Shown: one piece after another, positions 31,401-44,350 of the stretch
Layout: each line of letters starts with the position of its first letter
Numbering within the stretch: the stretch's first letter is position 1
Source of the DNA: Gnetum montanum
Lineage: Eukaryota > Streptophyta > Gnetopsida > Gnetales > Gnetaceae
Assembly: GCA_015680685.1 (NCBI GenBank)
Contig: MNCI01004262.1
Coordinates: 1,044,171-1,108,170, forward strand
DNA length: 64,000 nt
Direction of reading: 5' to 3'
Notes under the pieces: generated by a model
Database searches by the model: none
Seen by the model: the letters and a program-made list of their open reading frames with translations, nothing else
Told to the model about the DNA's origin: nothing
Translations under genes and position numbers: made by a program

Positions 31401-34400
31401 CATGTGTTTTTTTCATGTACCAACATTAACATCCACAATAATAGTAACCAATAACAAGCAAGCTAACATTATTTTCTTTATCTCTTTGTATACAAGTAGA
31501 TTGTGAAACTCTGTAATATCCATAATGAAAGATACAAATCCCTTTTAGATGTAATGATTTGGAGCTATAGTGGCTTGATTTGCTAGTCCTTTCATAGATT
31601 CTATGCATGATTTGGTAACAACATGTTTTCTTTAACTTATTTTATTATTTTCTTGGAGCTGTGCTTGCAGGATGAAGCCTAGAGTCATCAAAAAGGTACA
31701 ACTCATTATGGAAATAAGTTACCATGTGACCTCAATGCATAAGATTTGGTGAGCTTGACTTTCCATATCAAGAATGCTTGCTTCATAATTCTTGCCATTA
31801 CCTCTCTTAGAACCTAGTGTTGTAGCTTGATTATAATCTTCATTAAATTGAATAACAATGTTGATCTATGTTTGATACTCATGAATCATGGTCATTTAAC
31901 ATATTCTTCATCATGCTCCATCATCAAGTTTGTTGGATGTAACACATCTCATCCAATGAGAAAATGATATCAAGCTCAACCTTGGTAATAAAATCGAATG
32001 AAGGTTTCACCCTATCAAAAAAATGGGAAAGTAAATTATTAAGAAGTAGAGAGGCCAATGAAGACTTAAAGATAGATCAATGGCTTGAAACATGTAAGAT
32101 GAAAGGCCTATTAGACAAGGAAACCTTGGAGCAGAGTGTTGATTCCTCAAAAAACATTACCAAGTAACCAATGCTTGAAAGAATGAAGAGCATATCATGT
32201 AGCCAAAGTGTCACTACCATGATATAACCATGATGTCAATGTATGAAACTCATTTTCAATCCTCATGATCATTTCCTTAACCAAAAATGACCTTTATTCT
32301 ATATCATATCATCATAATCTTATCTCATCATCACAAGAACTCTTTGTCATGATTTGACACTACTAAATCAAATATAGAGACAAAGCATTAGTGATGGACC
32401 TACAACGTTGTTCTGTATCTTTTGTTGATGTCTCTTGGATTAATCCTCAAAACATTAACAAAGAGGAACCAATGAAACACAATCATGAAAATTCATGTTG
32501 TAACTTGTAACCTTTACCACCAAACTTGAGGTAAAATTTTATTGCAAATGTATGATTTGTGGCCCATGAGTTGGAATCTTGCATACATTAACTTTTTGAG
32601 ATAAGAAAATACCTGATAGGTTGTTGTTGCCTCACTTTCCAAGTGGGAAAAGTAATTTCATGTCTATATTTGGGATTGGGAAAGATAAAAATGCCTTGGG
32701 GACTATCAAATTAGGCATCTTCATGGGTTTTATGGTGGTCATGACCTTTACTATGCTAGAGTTGCATACACCTAGTGTTAGAGTTGCTAGGTTTTTCATT
32801 TTCCTAGCAATGGCTAGTGTAGTCATCACAAATTCTAGCAGCTACATCATGAAAAGTGTAGTCATCAAAAATTCTCAACAATCTTCACATGGATAGTGTA
32901 GTCACCATATTTCCTAGTAGATTTCAAAAATGCTAGAATGGCTCTCTAAGGCTAGCGTAGTTGAGGTGAAGCCACTATAGTAATAAAAGTTCATTTACTA
33001 TTTTTAATATTTGGCATGGTTTTGATAACCCTTGGGTATCAAAAATTTTTACAAATGAACAACTACACTACAAATTATGATTTGTTATACCTATAAACAA
33101 CACCATTATGTCAGTAGTCATGAGAAAAAATTGCAACCTAAAATTAGCAATCTTAAAGCCTATAAAAGAAAAACTTGAACACATTATTTATAGTTCTAAA
33201 CATTTTTTTCAATTTCAAGAACTTTGAAAGCTTGAGCAATATTTACCGATTTGACATTTGCATGACTTTTGGAGTAGATTGGTGTCTACTTGAGCATCAA
33301 AGACTCTCAGTGTAGTACCATTGTAATAAGAGTCAAGAATAATCATTTACACCACTAGTAACCAAAGTTGCATATTCAAGTGTGAACTAAGAAGGATTTC
33401 TTAATGATTGGATTTGGAAAGTACCTATACCATGGAGTTTGACTACAAAACACAACTTGCCAAATCCAATAGGCTTCAAGTTCCATCCAAGCAAGTTTCT
33501 TATGCATTTTAGTAGACAATCTATACTTCTTTGAACTTTATACTTTAAGCATCTTGTTATTTTAATAAAATTTGTGGTTCATTTGTTGCACAAAATTTAT
33601 TTCAATTTTTAATTTCTATGTTTATTTTCATTCAAATCTACAATTTCATTTTCATCATTTACCTCCATCTACATTCTTCAAGTCCTTGGGTGATCAACTA
33701 GACCATCTAGTGCACCATGGATCCTCTTTCTCAAAGGCCCTTGGGTTTCAAGATCAAAACTATTATGCGCCTGTGATTTTTTATTTTTCTCGCAGCTAAA
33801 TTTTTGAGGTACAATAATCAATAAATGTGATATTACATTTCTTGGGGCATTCAATGTTACAGAATTTTGTAAAGGACACTTTGGAACCTTGATAGGGAAC
33901 AATAGTAATGTTAAGGGTAAAGTCCATGATGAGGGAATTTACTACAACTCTTTCATAAATTCCATCATTGTTGTGATTTCCACCTCTTGATTTATCTTTT
34001 CATAATGATTGTGGTGGGTGTGATATTATAGCCACAATATCAATATTGATCCTTTCCTGGGAAATGATTACTTGTCCCATTGAAAACCCAAGAACCAACT
34101 CTACCTTCCCTTATGATCAGGATAAAACCAATCAAAAAAATAGGAATACTGGCAACTATGTTGAGTTAGGATATGTAAGCATGAATGTTGAGGTTTCAAA
34201 TCCAAGATGCTATTTATATGCATGATGTCACATTGTCCTTTCCTTCCTTATTCTTATCCTTGAATTTTGTATGTTTTCAATGATTTTATTAATTGTGTTT
34301 CTCTCAATGGTCCATGTGTTCCATCTCTTGTTATCATGAAAGGGATAGTAGTCTACATAAGAAAGATCTCCAAAAAATAGAATAATTTATCCATCTTGGT

Positions 34401-34870
34401 TTAGTAGTTAATGAGGAGTTTGATTAGAGTCCTTTGACTGACTAAGGTCCCTTGCAAAAGACTTCAAATTTATGAGATTGAAAAACGAATTCAACCACTT
34501 GAGCTAGAGGAGTGAAATGAAATTAACAAACTAAGCTTCCTTAACCAATTATTTAGTAGTATTTTATTTTTAACTAAAAATACATTCAAAAATAAAATAA
34601 GGAAATACATTTGTAGATGCAATACATTTGCACTAAAACTATGATAATTAGAGTATTATAATTACAATAAGGATGTATTTTTGTTATAAGAGGTTGAGCC
34701 AATCAATTTTTCTTAAATGATGACACTCATTCAAATGCCAGTTATAGAGGAACAACTAGTGTTTTAAATCTCAATAGGTTCAATGTTCATTGCTATCATG
34801 CATATCTTGCTAAAGGTCAGCAAATGGTTTTTGTTTTTGTTTTTTACTTTTTTATTTTAATTTTATTAAT
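31401..34870. other. Long non-coding stretch
   Basis: Probably includes the 3' non-coding part of element C, but no PPT or LTR was found. 32,750-32,960 repeats agtgtagtcatca..aattct words. Open frames at 32,621-32,896 and 33,572-33,799 have no similarity that I recognise. Confidence 0.35.
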
Positions 34871-34875
34871 TTTTG

Positions 34876-35720
34876 GGTGATGAGCAATTAGATAAGAAAA
34901 TATGTAAGAAACATCTTTTACAAGTTCTGTGTAGGATAAACCAACTCTTGGAACACAAACCAAAACCACGCTAGAGCCTAAGCCAATAATCCATCCAACA
35001 GATATAAGGCTTTGCATTTTAAATTCATATAATGTAACTATTCCACAATTTCAAATATACATGACAAATTCAAATAATGTTGCAATTACAATTGGAGCCC
35101 AACCTCCTTGATTAATCATAAACAATAGAGATGAGAAGTATCCAAGTTCTATGAAAAGAAATAAACTAGTAAATATGATGAGTAAAAATAGTGTATCCTT
35201 CATACAACCAACTTTAGGAATGCCATTAGAATATTTGTAACTAACCTAACTATAATGACTCTAAAATTATATGCATTTCCAATTTGAGTTGCACTACTAA
35301 ATCTTGCAATAACTATAATGCAAAGAATCATTAATATCTAATTGATTTCAAGAATATAAATTTTCCCATATATATCATTTGATTTGTAATGCACTTTGAC
35401 TCATGAGAAAAAAACCCAAGTGCAATTAACTACTTGATAATTGAAAATGTTGCTATTATAGTGGCCTCACACACTATGATTATGTTAAAGTTTGCAATGA
35501 GAAACATAGGCCAATAGACAAAACATGGTATCAACCTATAAAATGCATCATCAACATGTTGTTGGTTGTTTAGTATATATGTATCTTGCCCCATGTATTG
35601 CAATAATAGACAATGAAATACTATGATTATGAATGCAATGTAGATTGATAAAACTAAGAAGTAATTTAAACTAGAAAAAGTGCTTAGTTCCAGTAATATT
35701 AAGCATGATACCTCATAGGA
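34876..35720 (-). pseudogene. HAK/KUP/KT potassium transporter pseudogene fragment
   Basis: HAK/KUP proteins are plasma- or endomembrane K+/H+ transporters. Reading the minus strand: GIMLNITGT, then LSIYIAFIIIVFHCLLLQYM, NNQQHVDDAFYRLIP, VYWPMFLIA, EATIIATFSIIK, a frameshift, YGKIYILEIN, QIGNAY, LFMINQGGWAPIVIATLFEF, MYIW, LYEFKMQS, GLGSSVVLV and GLSYTELVKDV. These follow the family's order closely (G-G-I-M-L-x-I-T-G-T-E-A; Q-H-V-D-D-A-F-Y-R-S-I-P; I-Y-I-P-E-I-N-W; T-Q-I-G-N-A-Y-G; G-G-W-x-P-L-V; Y-E-F-E-M; G-L-I-Y-T-E-L-V-Q-G). About 280 residues of a roughly 780-residue protein are covered without any gap large enough for an intron, which suggests (not proves) a retrocopy. Frameshifts and stops make it dead. 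No N-terminal part was found. Confidence 0.85.
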
Positions 35721-36066
35721 AGATCTAGCTATGTTTTGTTTTTTTCCATTGATCTCATTTGAAACACATTATAATTTAAATAGGAAAGAATTCCTTTAAA
35801 ATTCTTTTATCATGTTTAAATATATTTTATGCTTCAATTGTTCCAACTGACAAGAGCTAAAGGAAGACTACATGTGCAAACATCCATCCAACATTGTCTT
35901 GATGCCACTAATAGGAGAATGAACTTACATGTCTAAAAATGAGACTATACTCAGTCTAAGGTATTTGATGTCCTATTTTGGGGAAGAAAATAATGGCAAT
36001 TGCCAATGGGATAAATACTAGCAAAATAATAACACTTGATGCCCCATTTATCATAGCATGCATCCT

Positions 36067-36400
36067 TTAACTTAAAACCTAGAACTTATTTTAAGGGAAG
36101 TCTTTAAAATTAACATATTCAAGATGCCTTGGTATTTCATCACTAAAGTTATTATTCTACATGAATAATTCACCTAGATCTTTTAGTTTCATTATGCAAG
36201 TTGGAAGATGATCATTAAGATGGTTGATGCTTAAATTCATGGTCTTCAACATGGTTAGATTAGAAAGGTCTATCAAAGGCCTTGTCCTTTCATGAAAATG
36301 TTGATATCAATAGATCCTTCTTAAAGACACAAAGAAGATCCTAAATTTCCTACATGATATGAATAATTGTAGGGATTTGAGGTATCCAGGATCTTATTGA
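36067..36400 (-). pseudogene. LRR receptor pseudogene fragment
   Basis: On the minus strand from about 36,293: LSNLTMLKTMNLSINHLNDH, LPTCIMKLKDLGELFM, a stop, then NNNFSDEIPRHLEYV. These are two or three plant-type leucine-rich repeats (L-x-x-L-x-x-L-x-L-S-x-N-x-L-x-x-x-I-P). Just upstream IFMKGQGL resembles the M-K-G-x-x-L segment that precedes the last repeats in receptor-like proteins. Such proteins sense peptides or pathogen patterns at the cell surface. No kinase or membrane segment follows: the next identifiable sequence on this strand is the HAK fragment, so this is a truncated scrap. Confidence 0.7.
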
Positions 36401-36499
36401 TAGAGGCAAGATAGTAGTTAAAAATGAACCTTCAATGATGCATTTTGATAAGAAACAACTGAACACTTTTTAAAATCCTTTGAGAACTAGAAATGTTAA

Positions 36500-37380
36500 T
36501 TTTTCTTTTCATATAGAGAGAAATTCTTAAAATTCTCTAATGAAAGAACCATATGTTATTTTCTAGTCTAATTATAGAAACTACATGTAGAAACATTCAC
36601 CATACAAATTCCCTAAGGAATCCTATGTAATTGATTGTTCTAACTATAAAGATATATCTCCTTCTCAATTTTTACAAGAACTTTAAGTTATTAACCTTAA
36701 TAATTATAGGGAACCTTCATACATCTCCTATGCATCTACCCATTCATCTACAAAACCTTATTGCATGAACCCCATAGCTTATCGTCATCTTTCTACTCCA
36801 TAATTACTTTAATAATAATCTACATTTTATCATTCAATTCTTCCTAATCTTCTATCATATTTCCACCCTATCCCATATCATGAACCTTACCATCCAATTT
36901 CACAAACTTATGTTCAATCATTTCCTTCTCCACATGTAAGAGTTCTTGCTCATAATCATTAGACAACTAAATCTCATCAAGATAAAGGAAAGGGAAAATC
37001 CACTAATACATCAAAATGACTTATAAATCTTAAAATAATATCACTTTCTAGCAACATTAGAAGACTACCACTTCAAGTAACTTACCTTCTACATCAAATC
37101 CTATACAACCTATTGTAGTATCATCTATTTTACAAAAGTATTAGATGATTGAAAGTAAAGCCTTACAACAAATTACTACTATTTTCAACTCTAAGGAAAC
37201 TAATCTCTCCATATGTGATCTTATTGCTACTTCCAATGAACATCAAATAACTCTCTATGAGAAGAAGAGAGTAGTCCCAAGAAATATTCTACTATCTGAT
37301 TCACAAATTTTCTACTATTTACTACTAGAATTAAGCACTAATGCATCATTTTAGAATATTATGAGACATTGAAAAATGAT
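36500..37380 (+). pseudogene. Unidentified decayed coding-like region
   Basis: The plus strand reads through long stretches broken mainly by TAA/TAG, including a Pro/Tyr/His-rich part (YFHPIPYHEPYHPISQTYVQ, about 36,860) and an open frame at 37,145-37,354 (MIESKALQQITTIFNSKETN...). The composition resembles the linker of a retrotransposon gag, but I do not recognise the family. Confidence 0.3.
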
Positions 37381-37599
37381 GAATAATAATTTTTTGTATA
37401 ATTAAGTATCTTGACACACATGTTTATATTTGACATAGCACATAAAAATGGTGAAACACCATCATAAAATTCTTATATAAAATCAATGTCTTGCATCATT
37501 AACACATGCTTGCTACATTAATGTTATCATGGTAAAAAGTATCATTGATATTTTATCACTTTGCAAAATCTCCATTACATTATTAATTGATGCTACATG

Positions 37600-39130
37600 T
37601 TAATTAGCCCCACCATCAGCCAATTTTCGTTATTCTTCCTTTATTTCTTCATCATCTATTTTCATAGGCATTGGATCAATTGCTACTCTAGGTACATTCT
37701 TTCTAATGCTTTCTACATTAGTTTGATGTAATCATAGCACATATGTTAGTTAGTCCTCCTAAAACTTCATCTACTTATGTATATAAATTAAACTCTTATC
37801 TTGGGTATCTTCATACATTCTAAGGATCCTATTTTTCATCTATTCCAAGCTCAAGTTGGATGTGTTTAAACATTCAAATGCTCAGCTTGGAATTTTTGAT
37901 ATAATGATTACACTTCTTCATAAGCTTTTAGCTTCTTATGCTTGATATCATCATCAACATCTTCTATTGGTTTCCCCTACGAAGCTTCTTTTGCTTAGAT
38001 GATATGGTTACAATTAGACTATTTGCAAAATTTTGAAACAGTTCATCCAACATTTTTCATTAAATGAAAAAACTTTTGAATTTTCATTTTATGAAAAGGT
38101 CTTTATTTTTCTTTAGTAAGCTATAGTTCTTCCATTTGTTCCTCTTTTTATTAGTCTGATGCTTTTAACTCCAATTTTTCAAGGTAATAGCTAAATTTCT
38201 TAGGCTTGTCATGGTCCATATCAAGGCCAAAGTTGACCAAATTTGGATTGTAAGAGCTTCTTAAAACTTTATAGCTTTCCTTTTCTTCTTTCAATAAGCT
38301 TTTATCGAAGGATTGTGTCTTATCATTTTGCCTCATGAAAGCTCTACCTCTACCATCTCTAATTTGCTTGAAAGCTTCTTTCTTCCTCTCTTATTTTCTA
38401 CCTTTATTTCTTTGTTTGCTTCATTCCAGCCAATAATATGATATTGATATTTATCTATTCATTTACCAATATCCCCATTTAGAGTTGCTTTTATTTTTTC
38501 AAATGCTTCACTATCCTTCAATATGTTAGCATTTATTACTAGATCATGGAATGTGAATTAATCTTTGTTCAAGTTTATTTTTATCTCTACATTAAACATT
38601 CATATTTAGTTTAATCAATTATTTCTATGAGATAAACTTAACATTCCTATCAATTCATTAAGTAAAATAGTTACTTCTTTAGAAGAGAGAAAATTTAATT
38701 TTTACTTTATGTTCTCTCCTATCCCTTCCATCATCATTTTCTTATCTTTTACACATTACCAAATCTTTCTTTTTATCTTTACAATGTAGCATACACATAT
38801 TTAGATTATATACATCATTATACCTCTTAAAATCTACTCAAAGACAAACTTATCCTATGATGTAGATAACTTAGAACTAGTTATCTTCTTTATCCATTTG
38901 CAAACATGATCATCAATTAAGATAATATTCCTTGTTTGAGAAAGATGTTGTTTACATTGGGGGATAAAGTATCTATTTCTGATACATCATTCCATCCATT
39001 ACTTAAGGAATCTCTAGCCCAATTATTTTTGTCTTGATATATTTCATTAAAATTCAAGTCTAATGGATCCAAGAATAAGTCAAGATTGCATTCATCTATT
39101 TTTTTTTTCTGATGCTAGAAAATTAGCAAG
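37600..39130 (-). pseudogene. Unidentified Lys-rich decayed ORF
   Basis: The minus strand shows a coherent frame over several hundred codons with scattered stops and shifts: CKWIKKITSSKLS (about 38,900), RYNDVYNLNMCMLHCKDKKK (about 38,790), HDLVINANILKDSEAFEKIK (about 38,560), YHIIGWNEANKEI, KAFKQIRDGRGRAFMRQNDK, and the open part 38,336-38,151 with NPNLVNFGLDMDHDKPKKF. I do not recognise the protein. Stops fall mostly where a Gln codon would fit. It could be a gag-like protein of an unrecognised element or a host gene. Confidence 0.35.
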
Positions 39131-39518
39131 AATTTCCAAATCATTACTACTCATACCTTTGTTTCAATACTCAAGTATGGAAGAAAGGTAGCTTAAATAT
39201 TTTTAGCTTCCCTCTATTTTTTTCTCTTCAAATGTGAAATTTCTACATAAGTATTGTAACATTGAAAATAATTAAGAACATACATCATTTCCCACACATT
39301 AAAAAATATAAAGTAATGTAACAAATACTTATTAAGATCTCATGTTAATACCTAACATCATTTAGACTTAATACCTTAATAACCAATAAAAAATATGCAA
39401 TAAGATAAGATATTCATTACTTACCAATTGTATTCTTAAATGTTAGTTAAGACATAGTTACTATGGAGGTTTTTGAGATTACCTCCTAATTTGTAGGTAT
39501 TAAAGATTCTTTTTTTTT

Positions 39519-39812
39519 TCATAAAATCTTGCCATTTCCAATGGTTCTTGAGGTTCTCTTTAGAATCCCATGTTTTCTCACCACCATTTCACTACTAGTC
39601 TTTGTTTTAGGCTCTTCTATACTTTCTATCATAGTAGTCATTATCTCCCTTGTCTTATATGCAAAGGAAAAAGGACCTCCTCCTCTAATGTTGTATGCAA
39701 ACATAAAAATTCCTAAATATTGACATAATGAAGGCCTAAATTCTATTTCAAAATTAATCTCTACTTGCTTCTCCTCACCTTTGGTAAATAAATTTACCAC
39801 TACTCTTATCAA
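39519..39812 (-). pseudogene. Unidentified open frame, 97 codons
   Basis: Contains NFEIEFRPSLCQYLGIFMFA and NIRGGGPFSF, which look like real protein sequence. Upstream on the same strand SIIYQRILNEIEKLS also reads as protein. Possibly continues the unidentified ORF to its left. No family recognised. Confidence 0.3.
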
Positions 39813-39829
39813 CCTATTATATAACTAAA

Positions 39830-41106
39830 AAGTGAGCCTTTTTCTCATCATGTTCTTCTTACTTTTCTTCTCTTCTTACGAAAGCTTCTCAATCTCATTT
39901 AGGATTCTTTGGTAGATAATGGATGGATCCTAGTCTTTCATTTCATACTTTTATATTTGATGCATGTTTTATTCTTTATATGATGATTCTAGATTTATTA
40001 AAGAACATTAGGAATATTACAATATGTTTCCTATTATTTCAACTTTAATCTAGAATTGATTGCGCAAAGTATGTTTGGCAGGGACATGTTGACTACCTTG
40101 TCTCAACACGACTCCTATGTTAGTGCAAGGGTGCTAATGCATCCACCTTGTAGATCTAGTTTAACTCCTTTGCTTAACTATCATCTTTGGTATGCTCCTG
40201 GGATCTCTAGGTTGCACTAATGAACCCCCATTAACATCTGAATATTATGAACCTCTATCATTGCATTGTAAAAACTATAAATACTTGGAATAAGCTATTA
40301 CATTTAACAACTTTGTTCTAGCATTTTCATTTGGCTTTTGATGTATTGTTTTCTATGAAGAGATCTTTCTCCCTTGGGTAAGTTGATTGTCTTCCTTGTC
40401 TTGTGCGTGTTTTGAGTCATCTCTTTTACAAGTGCAACTAAACTAGTGCTACTTTGTTAACATAGCCTAGAATCATTTGGTTGATGCACAATCTAGTGTT
40501 TATGTAGTAATAAAGCTTATATTTTTTCCTCATTTTACCATTAATTCCTTAAATACTAAAAAACGTAAAACACTAAAAATATTTATTTAATTAATTATTA
40601 ATTTCTTAACCTACAATGATTCATGTGTACCCAAGGATGTCATGACTATATGGCATGATCTTAGTACTACATTTCCTATGTAGTGTTACACCTATTTCAA
40701 AGAGGGATTGTAATGCGTTTGTGTTTATTATTGTTTTATTTCTTATATTTCCTAAAACCCATAAAAACTATAAAAAAAATTATAAATATTATCTGTATCT
40801 CTCATAGTGACAACATGGGTTTTAATTATATTATATGTATTATAATCTTTTTTATATTTTTTGAATACAATGATATACACAAGTATTCTTTGTAATCCAC
40901 TCAACATCATTTTTGAAGCTTACAACTAGCTCACATTATGATTTGTATGATATATCTCATTGGTCCCTTACTAGTGTGACTCCTATCATTAGCATCATTA
41001 TCGAGGAAGATATTGGTGAATTACCTAGAAATACTTGTACATTCTTAATTTTAATATTTATTCAATTTAAGCATGTGTTTCTTAGTGCTATGTGTAGGTT
41101 GTAAAC
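39830..41106. other. AT-rich DNA, nothing recognised
   Basis: A ctataaata box at about 40,278 followed by transcribed-looking DNA might be an LTR remnant, but no ends were found. Confidence 0.3.
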
Positions 41107-41282
41107 ATGAACAAGATGGTAGATAATGCTAAGAGTCCATAAAAAAACTCTAGAAAAATACTAAAAGGAAGAAGGATTTTTGTCACCTTTGAGCATTTGA
41201 AGAATATGACCATTCTACCAGTTATGCTAGCTTATCATCTAGATAAGGAAGCTGGAGAGACATTCATGGATGGTTCTCTATA

Positions 41283-41698
41283 GATTCATTCATGGTTTCA
41301 CTAGATGATCTTAAAGATGTCCTAATAAACATGAGGCTAGAGAATGAATGTGCATCATACAAATCTCATGAACCTATGTATGATGAATAGGAGCATTTGT
41401 ACAAGGAAGATCTTTAGGATAAAATGGTGAAAGAAAAGGCCAACCACAACTTTTCATCTAATCATTCAAATGGAGAGCAAGAATAAAAAGTAGATAAGAA
41501 TGGCAAAGGGCCATTGCATCTTGAAGATCCATGATTATATATTATTGACAAAGGTGTAGCCCATACTTAAAATGATGTTCTTCTCAAGTTTCAACACTTA
41601 CATTTGGAGAGATCTTTTGGTGATGGTGATGATGCCCCTTTATTTGACTAGGATAATTATCATGAGTTAATTGAAATTGTAAAAATTTCAAGGAAGGA
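41283..41698 (+). pseudogene. Element G1 gag, N-terminal part
   Basis: One frame reads DSFMVSLDDLKDVLINMRLE, then YKSHEPMYDE, KANHNFSSNHSNGEQE, LLKFQHLHLERSFGDGDDAP and YHELIEIVKISRK, broken only by TAG/TAA at places where Gln would fit. It stops exactly at element D. The true start was not identified. Confidence 0.55.
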
Positions 41699-41716
41699 TA
41701 ATGAAGCATGGTTTTT

Positions 41717-41850
41717 CAAGTGCTAATATCAGACCCTTGTTAACAAGGTGCTAATATCAAATCCCTATTATCAGATCCCTGATATCATACCCTTGATATC
41801 GGGTACATGATATTGCGGCCTGGCTAGCAATATTAGATACGTGATATTGT
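41717..41850 (+). promoter_or_regulatory. U3 array of (T)ATC/GATATC words, element D
   Basis: Repeated words taatatcagaccc, tgatatcatacccttgatatc, cgtgatattg lie directly upstream of the TATA box. The 3' LTR carries the same array at 46,885-47,060. Likely promoter elements; the binding factor is unknown. Confidence 0.5.
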
Positions 41851-42002
41851 GGTTCTTGTGTGAGCCTATAAATATAGAATTGGGTGCATGGGAAAGTCAT
41901 AGGAAAAGTTAGTGTTAGAGTAGATTCTTTTTGTTCATTTTCAGTCCCTCTCAACTCTTTCCTCAGTGCATGCCCATAGTGTGATGATTGTAATTGTACG
42001 GA

Positions 42003-42055
42003 ATCTTTATTTGAGTGTGACATACTTGGACACACACATGAACAGCAATAAAGAT
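42003..42055 (+). promoter_or_regulatory. LTR poly(A)-signal hairpin, element D 5' LTR
   Basis: Arms atctttatt (42,003-42,011) and aataaagat (42,047-42,055), perfectly complementary; 126 nt from TATA box to the first arm. Confidence 0.7.
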
Positions 42056-42558
42056 TGAGATTACTTCATCATTGTAGCATTCACTTAGTGTTAACTATTA
42101 TTTATTGCTTTCTTAAATAATATCTCTTTACCTTCCTCTCCTATCCCTATTCTTAAACATGGAATGAGTACAACTTAATCACTAGCATTTAAGTGTGACT
42201 ACTTGGTATCCCAATAGCATACCTAGGACATGCACTTGGTAATCCCAGTAGTAGTACACAAGGTTCAAGATGTATATGGATGATTAAGGGATGGATGCTC
42301 ATTATACTTAGGCTAGGTTAGACTCTCTTCACCCTTTCCCTATTAGCTTAAACAAAGTTATTTCCATTTCCTCTAGGAGTATCACTAGTTAGGACCACAT
42401 CATACATCTCACTCTAGACTAAACCATATGTGACAAAGAAAATACTAGTCCAGGTGGAAAGACAGTGAACTACGATCAATGAGTAACTATCTAGATATCG
42501 CAACTAGTTCATTTGTGAAGTTTGACCTAATCGTGCATGAACACTCGTCACTCATCGT

Positions 42559-42577
42559 TGGCACTATTGCCAAGGAT
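42559..42577 (+). other. Primer-binding site, tRNA-Asp type, element D
   Basis: TGGCACTATTGCCAAGGAT compared with TGGCGCCGTTGCCGGGGAT: five differences, all G-to-A or C-to-T transitions. Confidence 0.65.
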
Positions 42578-42690
42578 GGTGCTAGTTATCTAGATTAGTT
42601 ATATCATACAAGATCGTTGTAACCAAGTATTTACAATATATCTTTTAGAAAATAAATTAATTTCAATTAATTCACACATAATTCAAAATA

Positions 42691-44350
42691 ATGTATTTTT
42701 CACAAGACAATGATAATGCAACATCTAGCAAGGAAATTCATTGGAGAATCAACAAAGGAGTTTGGAGTACTCAATCTTATGCAGAAGTTTCATATGTTCA
42801 TAAAAACCCGAATGATACTCAAAGAATTTTGTCATCCAACTCAAACACATCTAGTGAAGGTGGTACATCCCCAAGAATAGATGACTATTCCTCAAGGTAT
42901 CGACATAGAAATAAAAATTAACCCACAGGCAAAGTTAGGAATGTGAACATGAACAAAGACAACATCATCCCGACTCACAAACTTATAATTTACTTAGTGA
43001 CGATGAACCCTTGTTGATCACTGAGAGCCTAATGAATATAAAAGTGGCTATTCAAATATCCCACAAGCATCATAAGGAAATTTGTCTACCCAGGCTTAAC
43101 TTAAACAACTTTCCCAAGTTTTCAAGAGGATATGATTTAGATCCACAACATCATTTACAAGCCTTCCATGATGCCTGTATATGGAACAATATTGATAATG
43201 GATGGCAAAAACTTAAGATCTTTCCCACGACACTTGTTGGACAAGAAAAAATATGGTATAGGTCTTTAAAACAAAAATTAATTTGATGTTGGCCAACAAT
43301 GGTAGAACTCTTCAATGAAAGATATCAAACCTATGCAAGAGTGTCAGCCTTGAGGAGACAAATCCAAGAATGGAAACAAGCATAACATGAACCCTTGGAC
43401 ATGGCCTTAGAAAGATATTATGTACTATTAAACAACTTCCCAGGCCATGGGTTCTCTGAGGAGAGGGTAATGTACCATATTGTAGATGGGCTCCATAATG
43501 AAATAAGGGAAACCTTAGGGATGTATGTCCCAGGTCAACTATATGAACTATGAACCCATCAATTCCAAGAGCTTATTAAGTAGCTAGAAAAAGAAGAAGG
43601 AGAAATGGCTAAATGGGAGAATGTTGAAAAATCTCAACCTAACAAAGGTCCATAATCAGGAAGAGGAAAAATCAACTCACCTCAAGGAGGTGGAACCATC
43701 TTTTCCAATATTACAATCACTAGACAAAATTGAGGCAAAGATCAATAAGATGATAAAGTAGATATATGAAAAATGTTGAGAATATGCCAATATTATTGGA
43801 GCTAGAGCCATGATGAACCAAGAAACAGGAAAAAATACCACTAGACAATCAGAAAGAAGGGTAGAAGAGAATAAGAACTTAACTGCCAATCATACATATC
43901 AATGTAACATTTGCCTGTACGATCACCACAAAGGTCAATGCCCAATATTGTCACAGTCCAGAGTTCATAAAAAAATATTTTGTTCAATCATAGTTGCAAA
44001 AATCCCAGTCATGGGGGAAGCCACCACCAAATTGGTTACACCCTTCCTATCATCCGAATGCAAGTGGTTGTCAAGTCCAACATCCTATTTCCCTAACCAA
44101 GTCAACATCCTCTATCTCACAACATTATTATCATTCTCCTCAATACCATCAACCCATATCCTTGCCAATAGCACCACCACCTTAGGTACCTTACACTTCT
44201 CCTCAATTTCAACATTCTCATCCTTCACCTCCTTAAACATTGCCACTAATTGTAACTAAGGGATTTACACCACAGCATCAACCCATGAATGTTACTTGTG
44301 CTTCTACTGTCAACAATACTAGAAACCCTCCACAACATTGAAGGTGTCCC
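42691..44350 (+). pseudogene. Element D gag remnant
   Basis: Begins MYFSQDNDNATSSKEIHW at 42,691, 114 nt after the primer site. The gag domain at 43,080-43,560 contains LPRLNLNNFPKFSRGYDLDP, IWYRSLKQKL, MVELFNERYQTYARVSAL, HEPLDMALERYYVLLNNFPG and HGFSEERVMYHIVDGLHNEI, which matches element B. A zinc-knuckle-like block (CNICLYDHHKGQCP) is at about 43,905, then a proline-rich linker to about 44,350 ending RCPFFR. Several stops and frameshifts. Confidence 0.75.

Larger units (their letters stand above)
41699..42557 (+). mobile_element. Element D 5' LTR (859 bp)
   Basis: Starts TAATGAAGCATGG (the 3' LTR has TGATGAATCATGG, so the first G is mutated) and ends CTCATCG before the primer site. U3 has GATATC-type words at 41,717-41,850, the TATA box TATAAATA is at 41,877-41,884, and the hairpin is at 42,003-42,055. 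Confidence 0.92.

Noticed and set aside
36500-40060. Endogenous pararetrovirus
   Set aside because: Considered because of Lys-rich coding-like DNA, but no movement protein, coat zinc finger or RT motif was recognised.
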